Assembly: GCF_001279695.1 (NCBI RefSeq)
Contig: NZ_LGDD01000292.1
Coordinates: 1-64,000, forward strand
Source: Streptomyces sp. WM6378
GTDB lineage: Bacteria > Actinomycetota > Actinomycetes > Streptomycetales > Streptomycetaceae
Length of the DNA: 64,000 nt
Direction of reading: 5' to 3'
Positions 48,257 through 57,649 of this stretch are shown in pieces (position 1 is the first letter of the stretch; the number at the start of each line of letters is the position of its first letter). The notes under the pieces were generated by a model. That model worked only from the letters and a program-made list of their open reading frames with translations. It ran no database searches and was not told the origin of the DNA. Both the position numbers and the translations under genes were made by a program.

Positions 48257-49359
48257 TGGCTGACGAACCGCTCGTACTGGGCATCGAGACCTCCTGCGAC
48301 GAGACCGGCGTCGGCATCGTGCGCGGTACGACGCTGCTCGCCGACGCCATCGCCTCCAGCGTGGACACGCACGCCCGGTTCGGTGGCGTGGTCCCCGAGT
48401 TCGCGTCGCGGGCCCACCTCGAAGCGATGGTGCCGACCATCGAGCGCGCCCTGAAGACCGCCGGGATCTCCGCGAAGGACCTCGACGGCATCGCGGTCAC
48501 CGCGGGCCCCGGCCTCGCGGGCGCGCTGCTCGTGGGCGTCTCGGCCGCCAAGGCGTACGCGTACGCCCTGAACAAGCCGCTGTACGGGGTCAACCACCTC
48601 GCCTCGCACATCTGCGTCGACCAGCTGGAGCACGGGCCGCTGCCCGAGCCGACGATGGCGCTGCTCGTCTCCGGCGGCCACTCCTCGCTGCTGCTCGCCC
48701 CCGACATCACCGCCGACGTCCGCCCCATGGGCGCCACCATCGACGACGCGGCGGGCGAGGCCTTCGACAAGATCGCCCGGGTCCTCGACCTCGGTTTCCC
48801 CGGCGGCCCGGTCATCGACAGGCTCGCCAAGGAGGGCGACCCGAAGGCGATCGCGTTCCCGCGCGGCCTGACCGGCTCGCGCGACCCGGCGTACGACTTC
48901 TCCTTCTCCGGCCTGAAGACCGCCGTGGCCCGCTGGATCGAGGCCAAGCGCAACGCCGGCGAGGAGGTCCCGGTGCGCGACGTCGCCGCGTCCTTCCAGG
49001 AGGCCGTGGTGGACGTGCTGACCCGCAAGGCCGTACGGGCCTGCAAGGACGAGGGCGTCGACCACCTGATGATCGGCGGCGGCGTCGCCGCCAACTCCCG
49101 GCTCCGCGCGCTCGCCCAGGAGCGCTGCGAGCGGGCCGGGATCCGGCTGCGGGTGCCGCGGCCCGGCCTCTGCACGGACAACGGCGCCATGGTCGCGGCC
49201 CTCGGCGCGGAGATGGTGGCCCGGAACCGGCCCGCCTCCGACCTCGACCTCTCGGCGGACTCCTCGCTGCCGGTGACCGAGCCGCACGTACCGGGCGAGG
49301 CGCACGCGCACTCCCACGACCACGTGCACGAGGTCAGCAAGAAGAACCTGTACTCATGA
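48256..49359 (+). CDS. tsaD: tRNA N6-threonylcarbamoyltransferase TsaD
   Basis: 367 residues. The N-terminal [14 protein letters not shown] and the metal-binding [10 protein letters not shown] are present, with [13 protein letters not shown] and a late [11 protein letters not shown] completing the ASKHA fold. It transfers the threonylcarbamoyl group to A37 of tRNA with TsaB and TsaE. A His-rich C-terminal tail ([10 protein letters not shown]) is unusual and could bind metal. Confidence 0.98.
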   Translation: MADEPLVLGIETSCDETGVGIVRGTTLLADAIASSVDTHARFGGVVPEFASRAHLEAMVPTIERALKTAGISAKDLDGIAVTAGPGLAGALLVGVSAAKAYAYALNKPLYGVNHLASHICVDQLEHGPLPEPTMALLVSGGHSSLLLAPDITADVRPMGATIDDAAGEAFDKIARVLDLGFPGGPVIDRLAKEGDPKAIAFPRGLTGSRDPAYDFSFSGLKTAVARWIEAKRNAGEEVPVRDVAASFQEAVVDVLTRKAVRACKDEGVDHLMIGGGVAANSRLRALAQERCERAGIRLRVPRPGLCTDNGAMVAALGAEMVARNRPASDLDLSADSSLPVTEPHVPGEAHAHSHDHVHEVSKKNLYS

Positions 49360-49607
49360 CCGTCGCGCTGATGTGGGAGGCCCGGGCGGTCGAGGGCCGC
49401 GGCGCCGAGCTCCTCGCCTGGGTGCGGGAGCGGGGTGTGGCCGGTTCGCCGCTGCGCCGCGAGGTCCTGTGCGCGCCCGGCGACCGGGTCCTCGTGATCA
49501 CCTGGTGGGACGCGCCCTACGAGGCCGAACTGCCCGAACTACCGGATCCCGACGGGGAGTTGGTGGCCAGGCCGGTGCACCGCTGGCGCTTCGAGGCGGT
49601 CGGCTGA
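49356..49607 (+). CDS. Small protein, possible ABM-like fold
   Basis: 83 residues, overlapping tsaD by four bases. [20 protein letters not shown] and [12 protein letters not shown] resemble the ferredoxin-like antibiotic-monooxygenase (ABM) fold, though no firm family is recognised. The overlap suggests co-translation with tsaD; the role is unknown. Confidence 0.7.
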   Translation: MTVALMWEARAVEGRGAELLAWVRERGVAGSPLRREVLCAPGDRVLVITWWDAPYEAELPELPDPDGELVARPVHRWRFEAVG

Positions 49608-49720
49608 GCCGGCCGCCCCGGGCGGCGCGTGCCACTTCCTGATCGCGCAAGGCAACCTCGCAACCGTTTTCGGCATCAATCTATGAGCAGGTGATGGCCG
49701 AAACGGACGGGTAATTGAAC

Positions 49721-50563
49721 ATGGGCTGGCTCGTGCGCAAGAAGGCGGTCGGTGCGGCCGTCTTCGGACTTCTGATGGTCGCGGGCTGCTCGTCGGGCGG
49801 TGGATCGGGCAGCACGCCCTCCGCGTCCGCGCCGTCCGCGAACGACGGCGGTACGGCGTCCCCGAGCGCGGACGCGGCCGGAGCCGAGGCCGCGTACCGC
49901 AAGTGGGGGCTCAAGCCGTTCGCGGCGCCGCCCGCGCCCCCGGCCGAGAAGCCGGTCAAGGCGAAGCCCGGCGAGGTGCCGGTGGTGAGCGACATCCCCA
50001 CCAAGGACAAGATCGTCTTCGTGACGTTCGACGACGGGGCCGAGAAGGACCCCAAGTTCGTCGAGATGATGAAGGACCTGAAGATCCCCTTCACGATGTT
50101 CCTGACCGACGACATCATCCGCAACGACTACGGGTACTTCAAACCGCTCCAGGAGCTCGGCAACTCCATCGAGAACCACACGCTCTCGCACCCCAACCTG
50201 CGCACGCTGGGCGAGGCCGCGCAGAAGAACGAGATATGCACCCAGGAGAAGAAGCTGGGCAAGGAGTACGGCAAGGCGCCCCGGCTCTTCCGGCCCCCGT
50301 ACGGCAACTGGAACGAGAACACCCGGTCCGCCGCCAAGTCCTGCGACCTCCAGGCGATCGTGCTGTGGCGCGAGTCGATGCAGATCACGAACATGCAGTA
50401 CCAGCGCGGTGACAAGAAGCTGCACCCGGGCGACATCATCCTGGCGCACTTCCGCGGCCCCAAGGAGCTCAAGGGCACGTCCATGACGGAGATGACCGCG
50501 AACATGCTCCGCCACATCCAGGAACAGGGCTTCACGGTGGCCCGCTTGGAGGACTACGTCTAG
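49721..50563 (+). CDS. Polysaccharide deacetylase lipoprotein (first of three)
   Basis: 280 residues from the ATG at 49721. The signal peptide ends in a lipobox (FGLLMVAGC), so the protein is predicted to be lipid-anchored outside the membrane. The carbohydrate-esterase-4 motifs are complete: FVTFDDGAEKDP with metal-binding Asp104/Asp105, NHTLSHPNL with His153 and His157, RLFRPPYGNWNEN, LHPGDIILAHF. It should remove acetyl groups from wall or surface sugars. It is 52% or so the same design as the paralogue at 57650, including the VARLEDYV end. Confidence 0.92.
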   Translation: MGWLVRKKAVGAAVFGLLMVAGCSSGGGSGSTPSASAPSANDGGTASPSADAAGAEAAYRKWGLKPFAAPPAPPAEKPVKAKPGEVPVVSDIPTKDKIVFVTFDDGAEKDPKFVEMMKDLKIPFTMFLTDDIIRNDYGYFKPLQELGNSIENHTLSHPNLRTLGEAAQKNEICTQEKKLGKEYGKAPRLFRPPYGNWNENTRSAAKSCDLQAIVLWRESMQITNMQYQRGDKKLHPGDIILAHFRGPKELKGTSMTEMTANMLRHIQEQGFTVARLEDYV

Positions 50564-50671
50564 GGCCACGGGGTGCGTGGCCGACGCCGCGTCCATCGGC
50601 ACGCGCCGCACCATCCATCAGTGAACAGCACGCCGCGTCCATCAGCGGACAGCACAAAAGAAGAAGGCAAG

Positions 50672-50734
50672 GAGTAATTACTCTCCCTGCCACTCTCAAG
50701 ATATAGCGCACCGGGGGGCTTGCGGCAAGGCCCC
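50672..50734 (+). promoter_or_regulatory. Rifamycin-associated element (RAE) and possible promoter of helR
   Basis: An inverted repeat GGGGCTTGCGGCAAGGCCCC at 50715-50734 matches the rifamycin-associated element reported upstream of rifamycin-inducible genes in actinomycetes, from memory. A 12-base palindrome GAGTAATTACTC lies at 50672-50683. A weak promoter, TTACTC at 50678-50683 and TATAGC at 50702-50707 (18-base spacing), would place the element over the transcription start region. Confidence 0.75.
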
Positions 50735-50821
50735 CATCGTGCCGCACAATCTCTCGCCTAGGTCCCCTACCTGCGGAAACGGGAGATTCACTCAGTGCGT
50801 GTGCTGTGCGGAGCTGATGGC

Positions 50822-52990
50822 ATGGACAACCTGACCACGAGCGCCTTCGACCTTCCCGACCGCCTTGCCGCCAAGGCCGATCCGACCCTGATCGGCGACG
50901 ACGAGCGGCACTTCGCCGCCATCGCGGAGAGCCTTGAGCAGACGATCGCCGAGCTGTCCGACCGCCTCGACACCCTGCGCAAGGCGCCCGGCGGCGTCGG
51001 CCGGGCCGTGATGGACCGGGACGTCGAGGTCCACCACGTGACCGGCCGCCTTCGCGCGCTGCGCCGCTTCGGCCTCGACCTGTGCCTCGGCCGCATCGTC
51101 GGCGCGGACGACTCCGAACCCCTCTACGTCGGACGGCTCGGCCTCACCGACAGCGAGGGCCGCCGGCTGCTGCTCGACTGGCGTTCCCCCGCGGCCGAGC
51201 CGTTCTTCGCGGCCACCCACGCCGAGCCGATGGGCCTGGCGAGCCGCCGCCGCTACCGCTGGACCCGCGGCCGGATCAGCGACTACTGGGACGAGGTGTT
51301 CAGCGCCGACGGGCTCGAAGGGCACGCGGCCCTCGACGACCAGTCCGCGTTCATCGCGAGCCTCGGCACCAACCGCTCGGCCCGGATGCGCGACGTACTC
51401 TCCACCATCCAGTCCGACCAGGACGCCATCATCCGGGCGGGCTCGCGCGGCGCCCTCGTCGTCGACGGCGGCCCCGGTACGGGCAAGACCGTCGTCGCCC
51501 TGCACCGCTCCGCCTACCTGCTGTACTCCGACCCGCGCCTGGGCCACCGCCGCGGCGGCGTCCTGTTCGTCGGCCCGCACCGGCCGTACCTGGACTACGT
51601 CGCCGACGTCCTGCCCAGCCTCGGTGAAGAGGGCGTGCAGACCTGCATCCTGCGGGACCTCGTCGCCGAGGGGGCCGCGGCGAAGGACGAGAGCGACCCG
51701 GACGTGGCCCGCCTGAAGTCGTCCGCCGACATGGTGCGGGCGATCGAGACGGCCGTCCGGTTCTACGAGGACCCGCCCACCCGGGGCATGACCGTCACGA
51801 CCCCCTGGTCCGACGTCCGGCTGACCGCCGACGACTGGGCCGAGGCATTCGACGCGCCTGGTCCTGGCACCCCGCACAACGAGGGCCGCGAGCTGGTCCG
51901 GGAGGCGCTGGTCTCGATCCTGTTCGACAAGCGCGACGGCGACGACGTCACGCCCGAGGAGTTCCGCAAAGCGGTGCTCCAGGACCGGGAGCTGGCCGAG
52001 ACCCTCAACGACGCGTGGCCCCTGCTTGACGCGGCCGATGTCGTCGGCGACCTGTGGTCGGTGCCCGCCTACCTGCGGATGTGCGCGCCCTGGCTCGCCC
52101 CCGACGACGTACGCAGGCTGCGGCGCGCGGACGCCAAGGCCTGGACCGTGTCCGACCTGCCACTCCTGGACGCGGCACGGCTGCGGCTCGGCGACCGGGA
52201 GGCGGAACGGCGCAAGCGGCAGCACGACGCCGTGGTCGCCGCCGAACGCGAGCGCATGGCCGGCGTCATCGACGAGATCATCTCGGCCTCCAACTTCAAC
52301 TCGGCCGGCGACGAGAGCGAAGGCGCGCTGCGCATGCTGCGCGGAAAGGACCTCCAGGACACCCTGATCGACGAGAGCGCCCTGCCCACCGCCGAACCGG
52401 ACCTCCTGGCCGGACCGTTCGCGCACATCGTCGTGGACGAGGCCCAGGAACTGACCGACGCGGAGTGGCAGATGCTGCTCCTTCGCTGCCCGTCCCGCAG
52501 CTTCACCATCGTCGGGGACCGCGCGCAGGCCCGGCACGGCTTCACCGAGTCGTGGCAGGAACGCCTGGAGCGGATTGGGCTCGACCGGAACGACGTGGCC
52601 TCGCTCAGCATCAACTACCGCACGCCGGAAGAGGTCATGGCCGAGGCCGAGCCGGTCATCCGGGACGCGCTCCCGGACGCCAACGTGCCGACGTCCATCC
52701 GCAGCAGCGGCGTCCCGGTGGTCCACGGATCCGTCGCGGACCTCGACGCGGTCCTGGAGCGCTGGCTCTCCGAGCACGCCGACGGGATCGCCTGCGTCAT
52801 CGGGGCGCCCGGCTTCCGGGCCACGTCCCGGGTCCGGTCGCTGACGCCGGAGCTGTCGAAGGGGCTGGAATTCGACCTGGTGGTGCTCGTCGACCCGGCG
52901 GAGTTCGGCGAGGGCATCGAGGGGGCGGTCGACCGCTATGTGGCGATGACCCGGGCGACCCAGCAGCTCGTCGTTCTGACCAGCGCCTGA
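50822..52990 (+). CDS. helR: HelR/HelD-like RNA polymerase-recycling ATPase
   Basis: About 722 residues from the ATG at 50822, which follows GGAG; an upstream GTG at 50795 would add nine residues. A coiled N-terminal arm (HFAAIAESLEQTIAELSDRL) precedes the UvrD-like ATPase with Walker A VDGGPGTGKTVVALHR, HIVVDEAQELTDAEWQ (motif II) and YRTPEEVM/VGDRAQARH segments. In Streptomyces venezuelae HelR displaces rifamycins from RNA polymerase. The RAE upstream and the close sequence pattern support that role here. Confidence 0.85.
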   Translation: MDNLTTSAFDLPDRLAAKADPTLIGDDERHFAAIAESLEQTIAELSDRLDTLRKAPGGVGRAVMDRDVEVHHVTGRLRALRRFGLDLCLGRIVGADDSEPLYVGRLGLTDSEGRRLLLDWRSPAAEPFFAATHAEPMGLASRRRYRWTRGRISDYWDEVFSADGLEGHAALDDQSAFIASLGTNRSARMRDVLSTIQSDQDAIIRAGSRGALVVDGGPGTGKTVVALHRSAYLLYSDPRLGHRRGGVLFVGPHRPYLDYVADVLPSLGEEGVQTCILRDLVAEGAAAKDESDPDVARLKSSADMVRAIETAVRFYEDPPTRGMTVTTPWSDVRLTADDWAEAFDAPGPGTPHNEGRELVREALVSILFDKRDGDDVTPEEFRKAVLQDRELAETLNDAWPLLDAADVVGDLWSVPAYLRMCAPWLAPDDVRRLRRADAKAWTVSDLPLLDAARLRLGDREAERRKRQHDAVVAAERERMAGVIDEIISASNFNSAGDESEGALRMLRGKDLQDTLIDESALPTAEPDLLAGPFAHIVVDEAQELTDAEWQMLLLRCPSRSFTIVGDRAQARHGFTESWQERLERIGLDRNDVASLSINYRTPEEVMAEAEPVIRDALPDANVPTSIRSSGVPVVHGSVADLDAVLERWLSEHADGIACVIGAPGFRATSRVRSLTPELSKGLEFDLVVLVDPAEFGEGIEGAVDRYVAMTRATQQLVVLTSA

Positions 52991-53146
52991 CCGGCTTCCG
53001 ACCGGCTCCGGAAAAAAATCCGGCGGACTTCCGGGACGGTGTCGATCGGGCCGTCTCCCGTTCGACGTATGAGTGAGAGGCGGGGAAACCATCCCCGCCC
53101 CGCACGGAACCCGCGGAAACGGGATCCACGGACAACGGAGACGATC

Positions 53147-53503
53147 ATGCCGCGCTATCTGACGATGGTCCGCATCGACGAGAACAACGCCCCCGCGGGC
53201 GGCCCCAGCCCCGAGCTCATGGAGCGGATGGGCAACCTGATCGAGGAGATGACCAAGGCCGGGGTCCTGCTCGACACCGCCGGGCTCACCCCCACCGCCG
53301 AGGGCACCCGGGTCCGCTGGAACGGCGGCCAACTGACCGTCACCGACGGCCCGTTCACCGAGTCCAAGGAGGTCGTGGGCGGCTACGCGATCATCCAGGC
53401 CAAGGACAAGGCCGAGGCGATCGAGTGGACCAAGCGCTTCCTCCAGGTCCACGAGACGGAGTGGGACGTCACCTCGGAGGTGCGGGAGATCGCCGAGGGC
53501 TAG
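53147..53503 (+). CDS. YCII-related domain protein
   Basis: 118 residues from the ATG at 53147, behind CGGAGACG. PRYLTMVRIDENNAPAGGPS and the conserved TDGPFTESKEVVGGYAIIQA match the YCII family of small dimeric ferredoxin-like proteins. The role is unknown; such genes often stand near PhnB-like and sigma-factor genes. The PhnB-like gene follows 206 bases downstream. Confidence 0.9.
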   Translation: MPRYLTMVRIDENNAPAGGPSPELMERMGNLIEEMTKAGVLLDTAGLTPTAEGTRVRWNGGQLTVTDGPFTESKEVVGGYAIIQAKDKAEAIEWTKRFLQVHETEWDVTSEVREIAEG

Positions 53504-53709
53504 GGCCAAGTCCTGTCCGGCGCGGCCGGGGCCCAGGCCCCGGCCCCTCGGGAAATGTTGCCGCCCGGCGGCCGCGGTGCTCTGCTGGTACGGCCGGGCC
53601 GCGAGGAGGCGGCGATTTTCCGGGACGTACGGCGATGAGATTCGCGCGCGGGGCCGGTCTACCTGTTGATGCCGCCCATAGGGGCCGGGCAACACCAAGG
53701 AGGCCGAGG

Positions 53710-54186
53710 ATGTCCGCGAAGCTCACTCAGAAGATCACCACCTTCCTCTGGTTCGACAGCCAGGCCGAGGAAGCCGCCAACCACTACGTCTCGATCTTCG
53801 GCGGCGACTCGAAGATCGTGGGGATCACCCGCTACACCGCGTCGGCGCCGGGCGAGCCGGGCTCGGTCATGACGGTCGACTTCCAGCTCGCGGGCCAGAG
53901 GTTCACCGCCCTCAACGGGGGCCCGCAGTTCTCCTTCACCGAGGCGATCTCGCTCTCGGTGGCCTGCGAAAGCCAGGAGGAGATCGACACGTTCTGGACG
54001 AAGCTCTCCGACGGCGGCGAAGAGGGGCCGTGCGGCTGGCTGAAGGACAAGTACGGCCTGTCCTGGCAGATCGTCCCCGCCGAACTGCCCGAGCTGCTCG
54101 GCCGGGGCGCGGAGAAGTCCGACCGGGTCATGGCGGCGGTCATGGGCATGAAGAAGCTCGACCTCCAGGCGATGCGGGACGCGTAA
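53710..54186 (+). CDS. VOC/PhnB-like protein
   Basis: 158 residues from the ATG at 53710, behind AGGAGG. TTFLWFDSQAEEAANHYVSI and NGGPQFSFTEAISLSVACES, then CGWLKDKYGLSWQIVP, are the PhnB/3-demethylubiquinone-9 methyltransferase-like VOC domain. The enzymatic role is not known for this group. Confidence 0.9.
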   Translation: MSAKLTQKITTFLWFDSQAEEAANHYVSIFGGDSKIVGITRYTASAPGEPGSVMTVDFQLAGQRFTALNGGPQFSFTEAISLSVACESQEEIDTFWTKLSDGGEEGPCGWLKDKYGLSWQIVPAELPELLGRGAEKSDRVMAAVMGMKKLDLQAMRDA

Positions 54187-54295
54187 GGCATGGCCTAAGG
54201 AGCGTCTCGACGGTTGAGACCCCCGTCCGCACCCGCTTCACCTGCGGCTTACTCTGAGGGCGTCGCGGGTGCGGGGCCCGTGCGGGGAGGGGATC

Positions 54296-54910
54296 ATGAC
54301 CGGGTTCAGCACACGGATCGCCGGGGTGGCCATGCCGGGAGGCCGGGCCTGCGAAGCCGCGCGAGCGGTGTGTGCCGAGTACGCCGACGAGGCGCTGTAC
54401 CACCACTCCGTACGGGCCTACGTCTTCGGCGCCGCGTACGCGCAGGAGCGCCAACTGGCCTTTGACGCCGAGCTGTTGTACGTCTCCGCGCTACTGCACG
54501 ACCTCGCGCTGACCGACCCCTTCGACAGCCACCGGCTGCCCTTCGAGGAGGCCGGCGGCCATCTCGCCCGGGTGTTCACGGCCGGGCTCGGCTGGGACGC
54601 GGCGCGGCGGGACCGGGCGGCCGAGATCATCGTGCTGCACATGCGGGACGACGTTCCCGCGGCGCAGGACGTGGAGAGCCACCTCCTCCAGATCGGCACG
54701 ACCGCCGACGTGTCCGGCGGCACCCTCGACGCGTTCGGCACGGAGTTCCGGGCCGAACTGCTGCGGGAGTATCCGCGGGTGGGGTTCGGCGCGGCCTTCG
54801 TCGGGCTGTTCCGGGACCAGGCGGCGCGCAAGCCGGACTGTGCGGCGGCCGGTCTGGTGGCGGGCGACTGGCCGGACCGCGTCGTGGCGAACCCGCTCGA
54901 ACGCGGCTGA
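54296..54910 (+). CDS. HD-domain protein
   Basis: 204 residues from the ATG at 54296, behind GGGAGGGG. An HD-domain arrangement is visible: HHSVRAYVFG, LLYVSALLHDLALTDPF and later GTTADVSG. These are the phosphohydrolase metal ligands. The substrate is unknown; similar proteins are annotated as cyanamide hydratase-like or simply HD domain-containing. Confidence 0.82.
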   Translation: MTGFSTRIAGVAMPGGRACEAARAVCAEYADEALYHHSVRAYVFGAAYAQERQLAFDAELLYVSALLHDLALTDPFDSHRLPFEEAGGHLARVFTAGLGWDAARRDRAAEIIVLHMRDDVPAAQDVESHLLQIGTTADVSGGTLDAFGTEFRAELLREYPRVGFGAAFVGLFRDQAARKPDCAAAGLVAGDWPDRVVANPLERG

Positions 54911-54999
54911 AGCCCGAGGGGCCGCATACCGGCCAGCTGTTGTGAACATGGCGCGGGGTGGGGTCCGGCCTCGGGGCCGCCCCCGATAATCTCTGGCGC

Positions 55000-55620
55000 A
55001 TGTCGCCCCGTTCGCCGCTTCCGCCCTCGCCGCCCCCGGTCGAGATACGCGCCTGGCCCGACCGCAACGCACTGCTCGCCGACCGGGCGCGGGTCCTGGA
55101 GGCGCTGGTCAAGGGGTACTTGGGGGTGGGGCGGCTCGGGCTGCACTGGCTGTGGGCGGCGCTCTTCGCGCTCGGCTGGTCGCTGGTCGGCACCGCGCTC
55201 ACCTCGCTCACCGACGTCCTCACCGCGATCGTCGGCGGGGTGTTCCTGCTGCTCGGCCTCGGCGTGATGATCCCGACCGGGCTCGCCGTCGGGTTCGGGC
55301 TGCGCAAGGACCGCCGGATCCGTGAACTCCTGCGCCAGTGGGCCGAGTTGGACCGCGATCCCGTGCTCGACCGGAACCTGCGCAGGCCCGGCCTGAGCCT
55401 GGCCTGGCTGGTTCCCTCGGTGCTGCTGTGCGCGGGCGGCCTCGCCGTGTGCCTGGTGCTGCCCGCGACCGCCGACCCGGGCCACGACACGTACGCGCTC
55501 GTCGTCTACGGCATGGGGCTCGGCCTCATCTGCTGGCTGACCGGCCTGGTCGGCGTCGTGAAGGCGGCCGCGCACCGGCGCTGGGTGCTGCGCTCCCTGG
55601 GCCCCGGGGCATCGCGCTGA
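55000..55620 (+). CDS. Membrane protein, hypothetical
   Basis: 206 residues from the ATG at 55000. Four transmembrane segments are apparent: WLWAALFALGWSLVGTALTS, IVGGVFLLLGLGVMIPTGLA, LAWLVPSVLLCAGGLAVCLV and YALVVYGMGLGLICWLTGLV. No enzymatic motif is seen. The first 40 residues are cytoplasmic and Pro-rich. Confidence 0.8.
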   Translation: MSPRSPLPPSPPPVEIRAWPDRNALLADRARVLEALVKGYLGVGRLGLHWLWAALFALGWSLVGTALTSLTDVLTAIVGGVFLLLGLGVMIPTGLAVGFGLRKDRRIRELLRQWAELDRDPVLDRNLRRPGLSLAWLVPSVLLCAGGLAVCLVLPATADPGHDTYALVVYGMGLGLICWLTGLVGVVKAAAHRRWVLRSLGPGASR

Positions 55621-55687
55621 CCCCGGGCCTATCCTTGGGGTGCCGCAGCGCGATGCGGTGACACATCCCGGGGGAAGGACGGCCGCA

Positions 55688-56053
55688 ATGGCCTGGTACT
55701 GGTGGATTCTGATCGTTTTCTGGATGGGCGGGTTCGGCTGGGCGATAGACAACGCCCGGACCGCGCTGCGCACCCGGCACGAGCGCAAGATGGAGCGGCT
55801 TGAGGTGGCCAAGCAGGAACGCCTCGCCGTGGAGGCCGCGCACAAGGCACCGGAACCGGTGTGCGGGTGTACGCACCACTTGGCCAAGCACGACAAGGCG
55901 GGCAAGTGCCATGAGCGGGTCGAGGTTCCGGTCGCCTGGGACGAGAACAAGAAGCCGCTCCGCTTCGAGTCGGCCCAGTGCAACTGCCAGCAGTACGTGG
56001 GCCCCCAGCCCCTGTCCCGGGTCTACGCGGACGAACTGACCGACCTCAACTAG
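55688..56053 (+). CDS. Small membrane-anchored protein, Cys-rich
   Basis: 121 residues from the ATG at 55688, behind GGGGAAGGA. One N-terminal membrane helix (WYWWILIVFWMGGFGWAIDN) is followed by a charged segment and a C-terminal part with C-G-C, HHL, KCHE and CNC groups that could bind a metal. Function is unknown; it may form a pair with the membrane protein just upstream (67-base gap). Confidence 0.78.
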   Translation: MAWYWWILIVFWMGGFGWAIDNARTALRTRHERKMERLEVAKQERLAVEAAHKAPEPVCGCTHHLAKHDKAGKCHERVEVPVAWDENKKPLRFESAQCNCQQYVGPQPLSRVYADELTDLN

Positions 56054-56073
56054 GCGTTGCGCGGGGCGGGTTG

Positions 56074-56335
56074 ATGCGGTGCGGCGGGCTGCGGCTGGTT
56101 TGCGCAGTTCCCCGCGCCCATGCGGCGGAGCCGCACGATGTCACAGCCCCGCGCCCCTGGCAGGGTCGGTGCTGGCCCGCACCGGGCATTTCAGCCCGTC
56201 ATGGGGGTCCCCCCTGGCCCTTGAGGCCTTGGGGGAGATTGAGGACGAGTGACCTTGAGGCGCGAACGGGGTCTGGGGCGGAGCCCCAGGGGACGACCAC
56301 CGGGCCGCAGCCGAACGACACCCCCCGGAGGGTCT
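56074..56335 (-). repeat. Dispersed intergenic repeat, copy D
   Basis: On the reverse strand it reads AGACCCTCCGGGGGG, GGGGCTCCGCCCCAG, CCCCGTTCGCGCCT, the palindromic AAGGCC module, GACGGGCTGAAATG and GGGGCGCGGGGCTGTGACA, ending GGGGAACTGCGC. It starts at the methyltransferase stop. It is closest to copy C in the opposite orientation, with copy B's palindromic module added. The gap of 280 bases holds only this. Confidence 0.8.
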
Positions 56336-57536
56336 AGGGGAGGGGCGGGGTGGGGCGTGGCACAGGCGTTCCGATCAGCATCGTCGGCGCCCCCGCCACC
56401 CTCGTCAGGAAGACCGTCGCCGCATTCGGCCCCGAGGGCTTCACCTTGCGCCGCACCTCCTCCGGCTCCACCGCGGACCCCCGCTTCTTCACCGTCAGGA
56501 CCCCCACCCCCCGCTCCCGCAACAACGCCTTCAACTTCTTCATGTTGAAAGGGAGTTGGTCGGTGATCTCGTACGCCGAGGTGTACGGGGACGCGTACGG
56601 CTCGTCGCTCGTCACGTACGCGATCGTCTCGTCGATCAGACGGCCCCCGCACCGCTCGACGATCTCGGCGACCAGGTGCGCGCGGATGACCGCGCCGTCC
56701 GGCTCGTACAGGTAGCGGCCGACCGGGCCCACCGGCGGCGCGGCGAGCGGGGCCGAAGTCCACAGCGCGGCGGCCGCCGGCAGCACGGTGGCGCGGAAGG
56801 CGCCCGGGGTGACCCCGGTGCCGAACCACAGGACCGCTTCCTTCACGTCGCCCCCGTCCGAGATCCACTCCGCCTCGGCCTGCGGCGGGATCGCCTCGTG
56901 CGGGATGCCGGGGGCGATCTTCAGCGCGGCGAAGGGGGCCCCGACGGCCGCCGAAATCGCCCACGACAGGGGTGGTGAGTATGCCTCCGGGTCGAAGATG
57001 CGGCCGCGGCCGCCTCGCCTCGCCGGGTCCACGAAGACCGCGTCGTACGGCGTCGTGTCGATGTCCGTCACGTCCGCGCAGCGCACCTCGATCAGGTCCG
57101 CGAGGCCCAGCGCCTCGGCGTTGGCGCGGGCCACCGCCGCCGTCAGGGGGTCGCGGTCGACCGCGAGCACCGAGATCCCGGCCCGCGCGAGGGCCAGCGC
57201 GTCGCTGCCGATGCCGCAGCACAGGTCCGCCACGCTGCGTACGCCGTGGGCGGCGAAGGCCTCCGCGCGGTGGGTGGCGACCGAGGTGCGGGTCGACTGC
57301 TCGACGCCGTTCGGCGTGAAGAACATCCGGTGGGCGTCCGCCGCGCCGAACTTCGCCACCGCCCGCTGCCGCAGCCGCGCCTGTCCGAGCGCTGCCGACA
57401 CCAGGCCCGCGTCGTGCTCGCGGCGCAGCCGGGTGGCGACCGCCAGCTCCTGGGAGGGGTCGTAATCCCGCAGCGACGCGAGCAGGGCGCGGCCCTCGTC
57501 GGTGAGCAGGAGGGAGAAGGTGTCGAGGTCGTTCAC
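56334..57536 (-). CDS. Class I SAM methyltransferase with THUMP-like domain
   Basis: 400 residues, GTG start at 57536. A helical head (LTDEGRALLASLRDYDPSQE) leads to a Rossmann methyltransferase core (VADLCCGIGSDALALARAGI, with CADVTDID and AVFVDPARR) and a C-terminal THUMP-like part (PFNMKKLKALLRERGVGVLT, then VKKRGSAVEPEEVRRKV). It may methylate RNA, in line with the THUMP-like domain; the target is unknown. Its stop overlaps copy D of the repeat. Confidence 0.88.
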   Translation of the reverse strand: MNDLDTFSLLLTDEGRALLASLRDYDPSQELAVATRLRREHDAGLVSAALGQARLRQRAVAKFGAADAHRMFFTPNGVEQSTRTSVATHRAEAFAAHGVRSVADLCCGIGSDALALARAGISVLAVDRDPLTAAVARANAEALGLADLIEVRCADVTDIDTTPYDAVFVDPARRGGRGRIFDPEAYSPPLSWAISAAVGAPFAALKIAPGIPHEAIPPQAEAEWISDGGDVKEAVLWFGTGVTPGAFRATVLPAAAALWTSAPLAAPPVGPVGRYLYEPDGAVIRAHLVAEIVERCGGRLIDETIAYVTSDEPYASPYTSAYEITDQLPFNMKKLKALLRERGVGVLTVKKRGSAVEPEEVRRKVKPSGPNAATVFLTRVAGAPTMLIGTPVPRPTPPLP

Positions 57537-57649
57537 CCCGTCATTGTCGTTCAGCCGCCGCCCCGCTGTGGGCCAGGCGGGCGATGGTGCGGCCGCCGGC
57601 GGCGGTGTCGTACGGCCCGCAGGGCCCGCGCCTGACAGGATGCGGCGCC

